Part shown: in pieces, positions 16,873 through 26,552 of the stretch | Position numbering within the stretch: position 1 is the first letter of the stretch | Layout: every line of letters begins with the position of its first letter | NCBI GenBank assembly: GCA_965204215.1 | Contig: CBDBDZ010000009.1 | Span: 1 to 51,904 of the forward strand | Direction of reading: 5' to 3' | From: CBDBDZ01 sp965204215 | GTDB lineage: Bacteria > Pseudomonadota > Gammaproteobacteria > Pseudomonadales > GM7GCV1 | Length of the DNA: 51,904 bases | Notes under the pieces: model-generated | Seen by the model: the letters and a program-made list of their open reading frames with translations, nothing else | What the model was told of the DNA's origin: nothing | Database searches by the model: none | Translations under genes and position numbers: made by a program

Positions 16873-17832
16873 ATGAAACTTGGCATAGTGATGGACCCAA
16901 TACGGGACATCAATATAAAAAAAGACAGTAGCTTTGAAATGCTTTGGCAGGCTCAACAGCTTGACTGGCAGTTAGACTATTTTGAAATGGCCGACTTGTC
17001 GATTAGCAACGGCGTAGCACTTGGCAATGCTCGTAGTATTACCGTGCATCAAAATTCGCAACATTGGTTTGACTTAGCACCCACACGCGCCATTGAACTG
17101 GGCGATTTAGATGTGATTTTAATGCGCAAAGACCCGCCTTTTGATATGGAGTTTGTCTACGCGACCTATATTTTAGAGTTGGCCGAATCACAAGGCGCGT
17201 GGATAGTTAATTCGCCTGCCGCACTGCGCGATTGCAACGAAAAGGCGTATTGCGCTTGGTTTCCACAGCTTTGCCCTGATACCACGATTACACGCAGCGC
17301 CACTCAACTGCGCGCCTTTATCGACCAACATCACGACATTATTCTAAAACCGTTAGACGGCATGGGCGGTGCGTCTATATTTAGAGTGCAGGCAAATTCG
17401 CCGAATATTGGCGTAATCATAGAAACGCTGACACACCACGGCACGCGCTATGCGATGGCGCAACGTTATATCCGCGAGATTAGCCAAGGCGATAAACGCA
17501 TTTTAATGATTAATGGTAAACCGGTGCCGTATGTGTTGGCGCGTATTCCCGCCAAAGGTGAAACGCGTGGCAATCTAGCCGCAGGCGCAAGTGGGGTGGC
17601 ACAGCCGTTGAGCGATGAGAATCGTCAGTTGGCAGAAACCGTTGGCGTGGAGTTGGTCAAACGCAATATTCTATTTGCTGGGCTAGACGTGATTGGCAAT
17701 CATCTCACCGAAATTAATGTAACTAGCCCGACTTGTATTAAAGAGATTAACGCCGCTTTTGACACCAATATTGCGCTTGATTTGCTTAATGCTATTCAAA
17801 CCAAACTGTCAGTAGATAAGCAGTTAAGATAA
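16873..17832 (+). CDS. gshB: glutathione synthetase
   Basis: 319 residues (E. coli 316). ATP-grasp enzyme joining gamma-glutamylcysteine and glycine. The start MKLGIVMDPIRDINIKKDSS is typical of the prokaryotic GSH synthetase N-domain. Later motifs are LMRKDPPFDMEFVYATY, IILKPLDGMGGASIFR (ATP loop), RYIREISQGDKRILMINGKP and LTEINVTSPTCIKEI (metal binding Glu/Asn). The order gshB-tonB-ruvX is that of Pseudomonas and relatives. The next gene starts 9 nt after the stop. Confidence 0.96.
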   Translation: MKLGIVMDPIRDINIKKDSSFEMLWQAQQLDWQLDYFEMADLSISNGVALGNARSITVHQNSQHWFDLAPTRAIELGDLDVILMRKDPPFDMEFVYATYILELAESQGAWIVNSPAALRDCNEKAYCAWFPQLCPDTTITRSATQLRAFIDQHHDIILKPLDGMGGASIFRVQANSPNIGVIIETLTHHGTRYAMAQRYIREISQGDKRILMINGKPVPYVLARIPAKGETRGNLAAGASGVAQPLSDENRQLAETVGVELVKRNILFAGLDVIGNHLTEINVTSPTCIKEINAAFDTNIALDLLNAIQTKLSVDKQLR

Positions 17833-17841
17833 TCATCAACT

Positions 17842-18729
17842 GTGACTGAAAACCAAGACTTAATCAGCGTTACCGCGTTTTTCTCAGCACTCGCACACGC
17901 AGTGGTGATTCTAGGCATCAGCTTTCAATTGCCTGATATTGCCGAATTTACCAATACCGACCACACCCTAGATGTGGTGTTGGTCAATTCCAACAACAAC
18001 TTGGTTGACCCAGATGCTGAATTAGTTTCCACCAGCGACAACACGGGCGGCGGCGAAGACGACCAAGTTGCCTCATCGCCCATTCCTTATGAAACAGTGA
18101 CCGCCTCGCCAGTGCAATCGTTTGAAAAAAACGCCCCCCAACAAACAACAACGCAAATTACCGAAGATCAATTAATCACCGCGCCGAACAGCACCGTGAC
18201 GGTGGCTAACACTGAGCCTGTTGTCACTCAATTGGAAAACCAAAATGAAAAAGAAGGCAAAGATAAGATTGCTATTAAAACTGCACGCCAGCTTGAACGC
18301 GAACGCTTGATTGCCAAAATCAACAAAAACTGGCAAGACTACCAAAAACGTCCTAAAAAAGAGTTTCTTTCGCCCTCCACCAAGGCATTGGGCGCAGCTA
18401 AATATTTAGAAGATTGGCGTAAACGGGTGGTCAATGTGGGTAATGCCAACTACCCCACTCAAGCCAGAGCGAAAGGGCTGACCGGCTCGCTGGTGCTGAC
18501 TGTTGAAATCAACCGCAATGGCACAATCAACAGCATTAAAATCAACAATCCATCGCAACATAAATTACTCAATGATGCGGCACTGCGTTTTGTGCGCAAC
18601 GCTTCGCCTTTTTCGGCGTTTCCCGATGAAGAATATTTTAAAAGCATTGATATTCTCGTCATCACCCGCGCATTTCACTTTTTACCCGACCACAGCATGA
18701 CCAGCACCGCCATTGCTAATCCTAATTAA
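17842..18729 (+). CDS. tonB: energy transducer TonB
   Basis: 295 residues from a GTG start 9 nt after gshB. One N-terminal transmembrane helix (about 8-28) is followed by a long Gln/Thr/Pro-rich periplasmic linker and a TonB C-terminal domain (about 195-280): YPTQARAKGLTGSLVLTVEI, then NGTINSIKI, DAALRFVRNASPF. It couples the proton motive force through ExbB-ExbD to outer-membrane receptors; no exbB/exbD is in the window. The yqgE/algH gene that often separates tonB and ruvX is missing. Confidence 0.88.
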   Translation: MTENQDLISVTAFFSALAHAVVILGISFQLPDIAEFTNTDHTLDVVLVNSNNNLVDPDAELVSTSDNTGGGEDDQVASSPIPYETVTASPVQSFEKNAPQQTTTQITEDQLITAPNSTVTVANTEPVVTQLENQNEKEGKDKIAIKTARQLERERLIAKINKNWQDYQKRPKKEFLSPSTKALGAAKYLEDWRKRVVNVGNANYPTQARAKGLTGSLVLTVEINRNGTINSIKINNPSQHKLLNDAALRFVRNASPFSAFPDEEYFKSIDILVITRAFHFLPDHSMTSTAIANPN

Positions 18730-18744
18730 GCCAGATAAACAACA

Positions 18745-19167
18745 TTGAACCACAATAAGCCTGCCATCACCGCCCTAGCGTTCGACATTGGACTCAGTAG
18801 AACTGGCGTGGCGGTGGGCAATTCCTATAGCGCCCACGCACAAACCGCTGGACAATTAACGGTGAAAAACGGTCAACACGACTGGCAAGCATTGGGCAAG
18901 TTGATAGGTGAATGGCAACCCAAGGTCATCGTTATTGGACTGCCGATTGACCACGCAGGCAACACCGAACCAAACTTAAAAAAAGCCATCAACCGCTTTA
19001 AAAGCACCATTCAAAAAGAGCACAAATTACCCATTGTCGAAATCAACGAGACCCTCACCAGCGATGCCGCCAACGCCGAACTAAAGCACCAAAAAAACAA
19101 ACAACGCCTACGCGACCAAGTTGCCGCCTGTTTGATTCTTGAAAGTTATTTTAATGAGGCTGAATAA
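18745..19167 (+). CDS. ruvX: RuvX/YqgF Holliday junction resolvase-like nuclease
   Basis: 140 residues from a TTG start; no ATG precedes the conserved first strand. RNase H-like fold: ALAFDIGLSRTGVAVGN (catalytic Asp), VIVIGLPID, VVEINETLTSDAANAEL (catalytic Glu) and RDQVAACLILESYF (final Asp). The family processes pre-16S rRNA 5' ends and is related to resolvases. It lies 15 nt after tonB. Confidence 0.92.
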   Translation: MNHNKPAITALAFDIGLSRTGVAVGNSYSAHAQTAGQLTVKNGQHDWQALGKLIGEWQPKVIVIGLPIDHAGNTEPNLKKAINRFKSTIQKEHKLPIVEINETLTSDAANAELKHQKNKQRLRDQVAACLILESYFNEAE

Positions 19168-19285
19168 TAATTCACTTGATTAAAGTCTTGTCGAAAAAAC
19201 GATTAGCCCAGCTTAAAAGTATGGTGTGATATATTGCAGCTTCGACCATCGACTTTTTTCATATCTTAATTCGCTTTAACCACTT

Positions 19286-20197
19286 ATGTTGCCTTTTAAT
19301 CATCTCACTTCGTCTGCCCAGCTTGATCCTGCAACCATTGAACGCATTTTTCATGCGACTGACCGCATGGCGCACGATGTTGCTACCTTTGGGCGCACAG
19401 AATTATTGGATGATAAACTGATTGCGTTATTATTCTTTGAACCCAGTTCGCGCACGATGTTGAGCTTTCAAACCGCTGCTGAACGTATGCGAGCAGGCAC
19501 TATTTTTGCGCAGAATACCACCAGCATGGAGAAAGGCGAAAGCATTGAAGATACTATTCAGATTGTGGCGAGTTATGCGGATATTATTGTGATGCGCCAC
19601 GCACAGCCAGGCAGTGCGGATATTGCGGCGAGTGTTAGTAGCGTTCCTTTTATCAACGCCGGCGATGGCGGTAATGAACACCCCACCCAATCGCTGATTG
19701 ATATTTATACTATTTATAAAGAAAAAGGCCGTCTGGATAATTTGAATATTGTCTTTGGTTTTGACTCGTTGCAATCACGCAGCATTCATTCACTATCACT
19801 GTTGTTGGCACAATATCCCAATAATCGTTATACCTTTATGGGCCCTGAAGAACTATACCCCGATGCGCAAATGCTCGAGCAGCTTAGTCGTTTAGGCGTG
19901 CCATGCACCTTGCAAAATTCGTTAGATTTGAGTGCGGGTTTTGATATTGCTTATCTAAACCGCCTGCAAGAAGAACGCTTTGCAGACCATCATTTATTTG
20001 AGAAGAACCGCCTCAAGTATCGTCTGCAACGAGCGGACGTTGAAGGCACAGACACGTTGATATTAGACCCCTTGCCACGCATCGACGAAATTACTCCAGA
20101 CGTGGACTCCTTACCCAATGCGGCGTATTTCAGACAAGCCAGTTACGGCGTGCCCATGCGCATGGCATTATTGGCAATGATGCTGGGCAAAGCCTGA
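19286..20197 (+). CDS. pyrB: aspartate carbamoyltransferase catalytic chain
   Basis: 303 residues. It forms carbamoyl-aspartate, the first committed pyrimidine step. Carbamoyl-phosphate motif FEPSSRTMLSFQ, HPTQSLIDIYTI (substrate loop), GFDSLQSRSIHSLSLLL, and LDPLPRIDEI (aspartate side) fit ATCase rather than OTCase. The last Arg of the usual S-x-R-T-R is Met here, as in some other ATCases. Neither pyrI nor an inactive pyrC follows, and pyrR is absent upstream, so the quaternary type is unclear. It lies 118 nt after ruvX and may have its own promoter. Confidence 0.93.
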   Translation: MLPFNHLTSSAQLDPATIERIFHATDRMAHDVATFGRTELLDDKLIALLFFEPSSRTMLSFQTAAERMRAGTIFAQNTTSMEKGESIEDTIQIVASYADIIVMRHAQPGSADIAASVSSVPFINAGDGGNEHPTQSLIDIYTIYKEKGRLDNLNIVFGFDSLQSRSIHSLSLLLAQYPNNRYTFMGPEELYPDAQMLEQLSRLGVPCTLQNSLDLSAGFDIAYLNRLQEERFADHHLFEKNRLKYRLQRADVEGTDTLILDPLPRIDEITPDVDSLPNAAYFRQASYGVPMRMALLAMMLGKA

Positions 20198-20222
20198 GTT
20201 TATTCGCGATGCGTTAATTGAC

Positions 20223-21377
20223 TTAAATATACTTGACACCTCCGTCATCATCCTCATCGCCATCTACTTCTATATCAGCCATGGTTGTGCCCAATTCACT
20301 TTGGGAAGCCTCTTTGCCGTGCAATTTGATGGCAAGGCGTAGATCATTTTCCGAACCCGCGTTCGCCAGCGCATCCTCATAGGTAATCAAGTCGCGCTCG
20401 TATAAATCAAACAACGATTGGTCAAAGGTCTGCATACCCCACTCTTGCGAATTTTTCATCGCGTCACGGATTTCACTGATTTGATGATCTTTTATCAAAC
20501 CAGCAATCATCGGGCTATTAATCAAAATCTCCACCGCGAGCACACGACCAGCACCATTTTTTAGTGGCAATAGTCGATGCGATACAAAGCCTGTCAGATT
20601 TAACGATAAATCGGTCGCTAATTGGTCACGTCGCTCAGCAGGAAAAAAGTTAAAAATTCTATCCAACGCTTGATAGGAGCTATTAGCGTGTAAGGTCGCA
20701 ATACAAAAATGCCCTGTTTCTGAAAACATAATCGCGCTATCCATCGTTTCGGGAGTACGAATTTCGCCAATTTGAATCACATCTGGTGCTTGACGCACTG
20801 CATTCGACAAAGCATTCGCAAACGAGTTGGTATCAACACCCACTTCACGTTGCGTCACAATCGACCTTCTGTGTGTGTGAATAAACTCAATCGGATCTTC
20901 AAGCGTCACAATATGGTCTTGCGCATTGCGATTTCGGTAATCCACCAAACTTGCCATTGAGGTACTTTTGCCCATTCCTGCACCGCCGACAAAAATCAAC
21001 AAACCACGTCTGCGCATGATGAGTTTTTTCAGACTTTCAGGCAGTAATAATTCTTCTGTCGTAGGAATTTCCGATTTAATCGCGCGCACCACCATACCCA
21101 CGCTGTCTTTTTGCAGAAACACGTTGACCCGAAAACGACCAATTTGCTTGGGATGAATAGCAAAATTACACTCTTTCTCTTCCTCAAAAGTACGTCGCTG
21201 ATCTTCGCTCATAATCGAGTAACAAAGTTCCTTGGCGGCGTTATTATCAAGCGGATAACCTGAGATGGGAAAAATCCGACCATCGACTTTAAAACTGGGC
21301 GTGGCATTGGACAGAACAAATAAATCCGAAGCGTTCTTAACAACCATTGCACGTAACAAATCTAGTACTTTATACAT
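20223..21377 (-). CDS. pilU: type IV pilus retraction ATPase PilU
   Basis: 384 residues from the ATG at 21377, chosen because GAGG lies 8 nt upstream; a TTG 6 nt earlier would overlap the binding site. GspE/PilT-type secretion ATPase with Walker A GGAGMGKSTS, Asp box TLEDPIEFIH, Walker B VIQIGEIRTPETMD and the His box TGHFCIATLHAN. The Walker A GAGMGKST and acidic C-terminal tail (DEDDDGGVKYI) distinguish PilU from PilT. It works with PilT in pilus retraction and twitching. It is 61 nt downstream of pilT on the same strand. Confidence 0.94.
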   Translation of the reverse strand: MYKVLDLLRAMVVKNASDLFVLSNATPSFKVDGRIFPISGYPLDNNAAKELCYSIMSEDQRRTFEEEKECNFAIHPKQIGRFRVNVFLQKDSVGMVVRAIKSEIPTTEELLLPESLKKLIMRRRGLLIFVGGAGMGKSTSMASLVDYRNRNAQDHIVTLEDPIEFIHTHRRSIVTQREVGVDTNSFANALSNAVRQAPDVIQIGEIRTPETMDSAIMFSETGHFCIATLHANSSYQALDRIFNFFPAERRDQLATDLSLNLTGFVSHRLLPLKNGAGRVLAVEILINSPMIAGLIKDHQISEIRDAMKNSQEWGMQTFDQSLFDLYERDLITYEDALANAGSENDLRLAIKLHGKEASQSELGTTMADIEVDGDEDDDGGVKYI

Positions 21378-21438
21378 ACTCAAACCTCTGTGTTGGGGAA
21401 TTTAGCGCGAAATAACGCAGCTAAATAGACGTTATTTA

Positions 21439-22473
21439 TTAGAATTTACTTTTATCAACCGCATATTCAATAGCACTTTCGCGAGTAATCAGCTGATCTT
21501 TTACCAACGTTTCCAAACACTGATCCAGCGTCTGCATACCTTCGTTTTGACTGGTTTGTATCACTGAATACATTTGCGGAATTTTATCTGCACGAATCAA
21601 ATTACGAATAGCCGACGTGCCTAGCATAATCTCATGCCCAGCTACTCGCCCCCCGCCTTGTCGCTTAAACAATTTCTGCGCAATAATCGCTTGAATCGAC
21701 TCCGACAGCATTGAGCGCACCATGCTTTGCTCTTCAGCGGGAAAAACGTCAATAACCCGATCAATGGTTTTAGCAGCAGAATTTGTGTGCAAAGTCGCCA
21801 TCACTAAATGCCCTGTTTCGGCAGCGGTCATCGCCAAGCGGATAGTTTCTAAATCTCGCATCTCGCCCACCAGAATCACATCAGGGTCTTCACGCAAAGC
21901 CGAGCGCAGTGCATTACCAAAACTATGTGTATCCCGTTCAAGTTCGCGTTGGTTAATCAAGGATTTTTTGCTTTTATGAACAAACTCAATCGGGTCTTCG
22001 ATAGTCAGAATGTGCGCACGATTATTTTCATTAATATGATTGACCATGGCAGCCAAAGTAGTGGATTTGCCTGAGCCAGTGGGTCCAGTAACCAACACTA
22101 GACCATAGGGTTTTTCACAGATGGCTTCAAAAATTGGCGGCGTTTTTAACTGCGCCAAAGATAACACGTCGGCAGGGATGGTTCTAAATACCGCAGCAGC
22201 GCCACGATCTTGAGTAAAGGCGTTGACCCTAAAACGCGCTAAATTAGGCAATTCAAAAGAGAAATCGACTTCCAAATTCTCTTCAAAGAATTTACGCTGT
22301 TTATCATTCATAACATCGAAAATCATTTTCAACACCGTATCCGGTGCCAATACGGGCACATTGATACGCCGCATTTCGCCATCCACACGAATCATCGGAG
22401 GCATATCGGCAGATATATGTAAATCTGAAGCGTTATTTTTTTGACTAAACGCGAGTAATTCGGCAATGTCCAT
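21439..22473 (-). CDS. pilT: type IV pilus twitching motility ATPase PilT
   Basis: 344 residues from the ATG at 22473 (MDIAELLAFS), the exact length and start of Pseudomonas PilT; GGAG lies 5 nt upstream. It is a hexameric motor that depolymerises pili at the inner membrane. Walker A GPTGSGKSTT, Asp box TIEDPIEFVH, Walker B VILVGEMRDLETI, His box TGHLVMATLHTNSAAKTI, and the AIRNLIR motif essential for retraction are all present. It is divergent from yggS across 141 nt. Confidence 0.97.
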   Translation of the reverse strand: MDIAELLAFSQKNNASDLHISADMPPMIRVDGEMRRINVPVLAPDTVLKMIFDVMNDKQRKFFEENLEVDFSFELPNLARFRVNAFTQDRGAAAVFRTIPADVLSLAQLKTPPIFEAICEKPYGLVLVTGPTGSGKSTTLAAMVNHINENNRAHILTIEDPIEFVHKSKKSLINQRELERDTHSFGNALRSALREDPDVILVGEMRDLETIRLAMTAAETGHLVMATLHTNSAAKTIDRVIDVFPAEEQSMVRSMLSESIQAIIAQKLFKRQGGGRVAGHEIMLGTSAIRNLIRADKIPQMYSVIQTSQNEGMQTLDQCLETLVKDQLITRESAIEYAVDKSKF

Positions 22474-22614
22474 CACATCTCCAAAGGCTTACGATACAAT
22501 CTTTTTGTTAAATGAAGTAGTAATTATAACCGTAAACGCTGATTATCACCATTAACAGACGCTAACTTTAATAACACCTGTTTCTTTATCACTACCGTCA
22601 ACCAATACTGCATT

Positions 22615-23295
22615 ATGTTAGAAAAGCCCATACCGCAACTCGATAAAATCAAAACACGCATTAGCAATGCTGCGCACCAAGCTGGTCGTGATGCTAAGTC
22701 GATTGTATTAGTCGGTGCAAGCAAACAACAATCCGTGCAACGCTTGACACAATTGGCTGACGCTGGTTTGCGCGATATGGGCGAAAATTATCTACAAGAA
22801 GCCTTGGCTAAGCAGACCCAATTGAGCAATTACAAACTGAATTGGCATTTTATTGGGCAGATTCAATCGAATAAAACCAAACTGATTGCCCAGCATTTTG
22901 ATTGGGTGCATGGCGTTGATCGTATTAAAATTGCACAACGGCTGGCACAATACGCCAACAAAAAACTCAATCTATTAGTGCAAGTGAATATTGATCAACA
23001 ACATAGCAAAGCAGGCGTGTGTTGGCAGAATACGCCTGCGCTGTGTGCGCAAATCAGCCAACTTGATGGCATACTATTGCGCGGTTTAATGCTATTACCC
23101 GCGCCACGCCAAGACCCTGCGCAACAACGCAAGGTGTTTGCGCAAGCCCGCGAGTTACTAAGCCTGACTAATCAGCGTTATGAGCTTAACTTAGACACAC
23201 TATCCATGGGCATGTCGAACGACTTTGAAGCAGCAATTTTAGAAGGCAGCACCATGGTGCGTGTGGGTACGGACTTGTTTGGTTCTCGCTCTTGA
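22615..23295 (+). CDS. yggS: YggS/PLPBP family PLP homeostasis protein
   Basis: 226 residues. PLP-binding TIM-barrel protein without enzyme activity that buffers pyridoxal phosphate. The lysine site is in IVLVGASKQQSV (normally VAVSKT). ENYLQEALAKQ, WHFIGQIQSNK, VHGVDRIKIAQRL, LLVQVNID, GLMLLPAP, LSMGMSNDFEAAI and GSTMVRVGTDLFG are all standard. pilT-yggS-proC-yggT is a classic gammaproteobacterial cluster. The stop TGA is 45 nt before the proC start. Confidence 0.95.
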   Translation: MLEKPIPQLDKIKTRISNAAHQAGRDAKSIVLVGASKQQSVQRLTQLADAGLRDMGENYLQEALAKQTQLSNYKLNWHFIGQIQSNKTKLIAQHFDWVHGVDRIKIAQRLAQYANKKLNLLVQVNIDQQHSKAGVCWQNTPALCAQISQLDGILLRGLMLLPAPRQDPAQQRKVFAQARELLSLTNQRYELNLDTLSMGMSNDFEAAILEGSTMVRVGTDLFGSRS

Positions 23296-23340
23296 GTGCA
23301 GTACAATAAAGCCTCACAGCAAGACAATACGAACAGCGTA

Positions 23341-24159
23341 ATGAATATAAAAATAGGCTTCATTGGTGGCGGTAATATGGCAGCGAGCTTAATCGGCGGG
23401 CTGTTAGAGGCGGGTCATGCGCGTGCTAATTTAATCGTGTTTGAGCCACACCAACCACGCGCTAAACAACTCAAGCAAACTTGGCAAATAGAGCTTGGCG
23501 CGGATAACGCGGATGTCATCACACAATCCGATGTGGTAGTGTTAGCAGTCAAACCGCAAATATTGCAACCGGTATTGCAACCACTAGCGACCGTCTTTGC
23601 CGCGCGTCGCCCTTTGATTATTTCCGTGGTGGCTGGCATTCGCGCTACGTCAATTACCAAATGGTTGGACTTTGATCACGCTATCGTGCGCGTCATGCCC
23701 AACACGCCTGCGCTGATAGGTGCAGGTGCGAGTGGTTTATACGCTAACTCGCAAGTCAGTGCTGAACAGCGTTCTATTGCTGCCAACTTGCTCAATTCAG
23801 TAGGCACAAGTGCATGGCTACCCAACGAGGCGGATATTGATAGCATCACCGCGCTGTCTGGCAGTGGGCCGGCGTATTTTATGGTGTTCATTCAATCCTT
23901 AATTAACGCGGCTATTGAGGCAGGCATTGAAGCAAACACCGCCAAAACCTTAGCCGTGCAAACCGCACTCGGGTCGGCGCAATTAATTGCACAAAGTGAG
24001 GACGATTTAGCCCGCTTAATCGAGCAAGTCACCTCACCCAATGGCACCACCCAAGCAGCTTTGCAAGCGTTTGCCGATGCAGGTTTAGCGCACACCGTGC
24101 AACAAGCATTTACGGCTGCCAAACAACGCTCAGAACAACTTGCGAATGAGTTGGATTGA
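23341..24159 (+). CDS. proC: pyrroline-5-carboxylate reductase
   Basis: 272 residues from the ATG at 23341 (E. coli 269). I prefer this over a GTG at 23296 because the Rossmann motif should begin within a few residues: IGFIGGGNMAASLIGGLL. It reduces pyrroline-5-carboxylate to proline with NAD(P)H. VVLAVKPQ, VRVMPNTPALIGAGASGLY and ITALSGSGPAYFMVFIQSL are the family signatures, with VTSPNGTTQAAL near the C-terminus. No strong ribosome binding site precedes the ATG. Confidence 0.95.
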   Translation: MNIKIGFIGGGNMAASLIGGLLEAGHARANLIVFEPHQPRAKQLKQTWQIELGADNADVITQSDVVVLAVKPQILQPVLQPLATVFAARRPLIISVVAGIRATSITKWLDFDHAIVRVMPNTPALIGAGASGLYANSQVSAEQRSIAANLLNSVGTSAWLPNEADIDSITALSGSGPAYFMVFIQSLINAAIEAGIEANTAKTLAVQTALGSAQLIAQSEDDLARLIEQVTSPNGTTQAALQAFADAGLAHTVQQAFTAAKQRSEQLANELD

Positions 24160-24194
24160 GAAATTTATTTAAACTAATTTAACCGAACATTGAC

Positions 24195-24758
24195 ATGCCT
24201 TATCTACAAAACGCCACTGACTTTCTCATCCAAAGCCTCATTGGTTTTGCGCTTTATCTTGTCGTATTGCGTTTTTTAATGCAGTGGTTGCGAGCCGATT
24301 TTCGCAATCAATTTGGGCAGTCCATTATTTCCATCAGCAATCCGCTTATTCTTCCACTACGTCGTATTTTGCCCAGCATTAGAATGTTTGACACCGCCAC
24401 CCTGATGCTCGCCTACGCACTTGGCTTGGTGAAAATCTTCGCTTTTGTCGCGCTACGCAGTGAAGCCAGCATTCCCCTTATTAACTATCTGATATGGGGG
24501 GTTGGCTTATTGTTCAAATACAGCATTCATTTATTCTTGGTCGCTGTTTTTATCCAAGTCATCGCATCGTGGATTAACCCACACAGCCACCACCCGATTT
24601 TATCCGTGGCGAACTCCATTGCCCAACCGTTATTAGCACCTGCACAGCGTTTAATACCAACCATGGGTGGCATCGACTTTTCGCCCATTCTGGTGATTTT
24701 GTTATTACAGTTCTCGTTGCGCCTGATTGTTGCACCACTATTACCACTGCCAATCTAA
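24195..24758 (+). CDS. yggT: YggT family membrane protein
   Basis: 187 residues with two YggT repeats, each of two hydrophobic helices: LVVLRFLMQWLRADFRN with NPLILPLRRILP, and VAVFIQVIASWINPH with SIAQPLLAPAQRLIP. The ring-like N-P-x3-P-x-R motifs are diagnostic. The function is not established; links to osmotic response and cell shape have been suggested for the family. It sits 35 nt after proC and 1 nt before metX. Confidence 0.92.
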   Translation: MPYLQNATDFLIQSLIGFALYLVVLRFLMQWLRADFRNQFGQSIISISNPLILPLRRILPSIRMFDTATLMLAYALGLVKIFAFVALRSEASIPLINYLIWGVGLLFKYSIHLFLVAVFIQVIASWINPHSHHPILSVANSIAQPLLAPAQRLIPTMGGIDFSPILVILLLQFSLRLIVAPLLPLPI

Positions 24759-24759
24759 T

Positions 24760-25908
24760 ATGACCAACCACAGTCATTCCAGCGTTGGTATCGTCAAACC
24801 ACAAATTGCCGAATTTGAGCAAAGTCTAGAGCTGGCAAGCCGTGGGCAACTTGCGCGTTATCAATTGGTGTATGAAACTTACGGCGAGCTTAACGCACAA
24901 CGCAGCAACGCCATTTTGATTTGTCATGCGCTGTCCAGCGACCACCACGCGGCAGGCAAACACAGCGCACAAGATAAAACCGCAGGATGGTGGGACTTAC
25001 TCATCGGCCCTGGTAAACCAATTGACACTAATTGTTTTTTTGTTGTCTGCCCGAACAATCTTGGCGGTTGCTCTGGCAGCACTGGCCCTAGTTCGATTAA
25101 TCAACAAACGGGGCAACCGTATGGCACGGATTTTCCCATTGTCACGGTGAGCGATTGGGTGGAATCACAAAAACGCTTGAGCGACCGCCTCAACATTCAG
25201 CGCTGGGCAGCCGTGATTGGTGGCAGCTTGGGCGGTATGCAGGTAATGCAATGGAGCATGGATTATCCTGAACGCTTACACCACGCGATTGTGATTGCCA
25301 GTGCGGCTAAACTCAACGCTCAGAATATTGGCTTTAATGATGTGGCTCGCCAAGCCATTCGCACCGATCCTGACTTTCACAACGGCAACTACTATCAACA
25401 CCACACCAGCCCCAAATACGGTCTGCGTATAGCCCGCATGATTGGGCATATCACGTACTTATCAGAAGTGTTGATGGGGCATAAATTTGGTCGCAACCTA
25501 CGGCAAAAATCCACCTTTGACTACGAATTTACCCCAGAATTTGAAGTGGAAAGTTACCTGCGTTACCAAGGCGATCAATTTGTTAATCGCTTTGATGCTA
25601 ACACCTATTTATTGATGACCAAAGCGCTGGACTATTTCGATCCTGCGGCTAAATTTAATGACGATTTAGCCGCCGCGTTTGCCAACATCACGGCGGATTT
25701 TTTGGTGGTATCGTTTAGCAGTGACTGGCGTTTTAGCCCTGAACGCTCGGGCGAAATAGTGCGCGCTCTGCAAAGCAACAAACTTAATGTAAGCTATGCG
25801 GAAATTGCCGCCGACTACGGGCATGATTCATTTTTACTGGATGTGGGCAACTATCTTGATGTGATGCGCGCCTACCTAAACCGCGTTGCCGAGCAAATCA
25901 GCCCATGA
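24760..25908 (+). CDS. metX: homoserine O-acyltransferase MetX
   Basis: 382 residues from the ATG at 24760, 1 nt after the yggT stop; a longer in-frame start inside yggT is unlikely. Alpha/beta hydrolase fold enzyme that acylates homoserine for methionine synthesis. Signature blocks: LICHALSSDHHAAG, CPNNLGGCSGSTGPSSIN, nucleophile elbow IGGSLGGMQVMQW, and the catalytic D-H in SSDWRFSPERS and YGHDSFLLD. When paired with MetW, enzymes of this family often use succinyl-CoA rather than acetyl-CoA; the sequence alone does not settle this. Its stop overlaps metW as ATGA. Confidence 0.94.
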   Translation: MTNHSHSSVGIVKPQIAEFEQSLELASRGQLARYQLVYETYGELNAQRSNAILICHALSSDHHAAGKHSAQDKTAGWWDLLIGPGKPIDTNCFFVVCPNNLGGCSGSTGPSSINQQTGQPYGTDFPIVTVSDWVESQKRLSDRLNIQRWAAVIGGSLGGMQVMQWSMDYPERLHHAIVIASAAKLNAQNIGFNDVARQAIRTDPDFHNGNYYQHHTSPKYGLRIARMIGHITYLSEVLMGHKFGRNLRQKSTFDYEFTPEFEVESYLRYQGDQFVNRFDANTYLLMTKALDYFDPAAKFNDDLAAAFANITADFLVVSFSSDWRFSPERSGEIVRALQSNKLNVSYAEIAADYGHDSFLLDVGNYLDVMRAYLNRVAEQISP

Positions 25909-26552
25909 CTACAAACATGCAACCGACCAAGGTGCGCAGCTCCACGTTGTCGCGCCATGATTTAAAAATTATCTCGGATTGGGTGCAACCCAACTCCAGT
26001 GTGATGGACTTGGGCTGCGGCAATGGTCGCTTACTCAAACATCTACAAGAAAACAAAAATGTCACAGGCTATGGCTTGGAACTCAATTCAGACTTGATCG
26101 CACAATGCATTAGCAACGGCATCAACGTGATTCAAAGCAACTTAGATCAAGGCTTGGGGCATTTTGATTCCAACGCCTTTGACACCGTGGTGCTGTCGCT
26201 CACCCTACAAGCCATACGCCACCCCAAAGCCTTGCTCAAAGAAATGATGCGGGTCGGTCATCAAGGCATTGTGACGTTTCCTAATTTTGCCTATTGGCGC
26301 AACCGTTGGCACATTAGCGTAGGCGGAGCCATGCCCGTGAGCAATGAATTGCCACATAAATGGTACAACACGCCCAACATCCATTTATGCACGCTGTACG
26401 ATTTTCAAAACTTATGCGATGAACTGGGCTTTGCGATTGAATCCAGCATAGCCGTCAACCGTAGTGGTAAGCACAATATCGGCCTGAAACTGATGCCCAA
26501 TTTATTTGGCGAAATCGCGCTGTGTCGCTTTGTTAAAAAAACCGACCTATGA
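25905..26552 (+). CDS. metW: methionine biosynthesis protein MetW
   Basis: 215 residues. SAM-dependent methyltransferase-like fold: VMDLGCGNGRLLKHL (motif I), GYGLELNSD, and VVLSLTLQAIRHPKALLKEM. FPNFAYWRNRW and LPHKWYNTPNIHLCTLYDF are diagnostic for MetW. It is required together with MetX for homoserine acylation in some Proteobacteria. ATGA overlaps on both sides (metX and the next gene) show translational coupling. Confidence 0.95.
   Translation: MTTNMQPTKVRSSTLSRHDLKIISDWVQPNSSVMDLGCGNGRLLKHLQENKNVTGYGLELNSDLIAQCISNGINVIQSNLDQGLGHFDSNAFDTVVLSLTLQAIRHPKALLKEMMRVGHQGIVTFPNFAYWRNRWHISVGGAMPVSNELPHKWYNTPNIHLCTLYDFQNLCDELGFAIESSIAVNRSGKHNIGLKLMPNLFGEIALCRFVKKTDL

Noticed and set aside
23296..23340. 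Longer proC start at GTG 23296
   Set aside because: It would add 15 residues before the Rossmann motif without similarity to ProC proteins; the ATG at 23341 gives the family length.
24759..24759. SAM riboswitch before metX
   Set aside because: Only one base separates yggT and metX, leaving no leader for a riboswitch.
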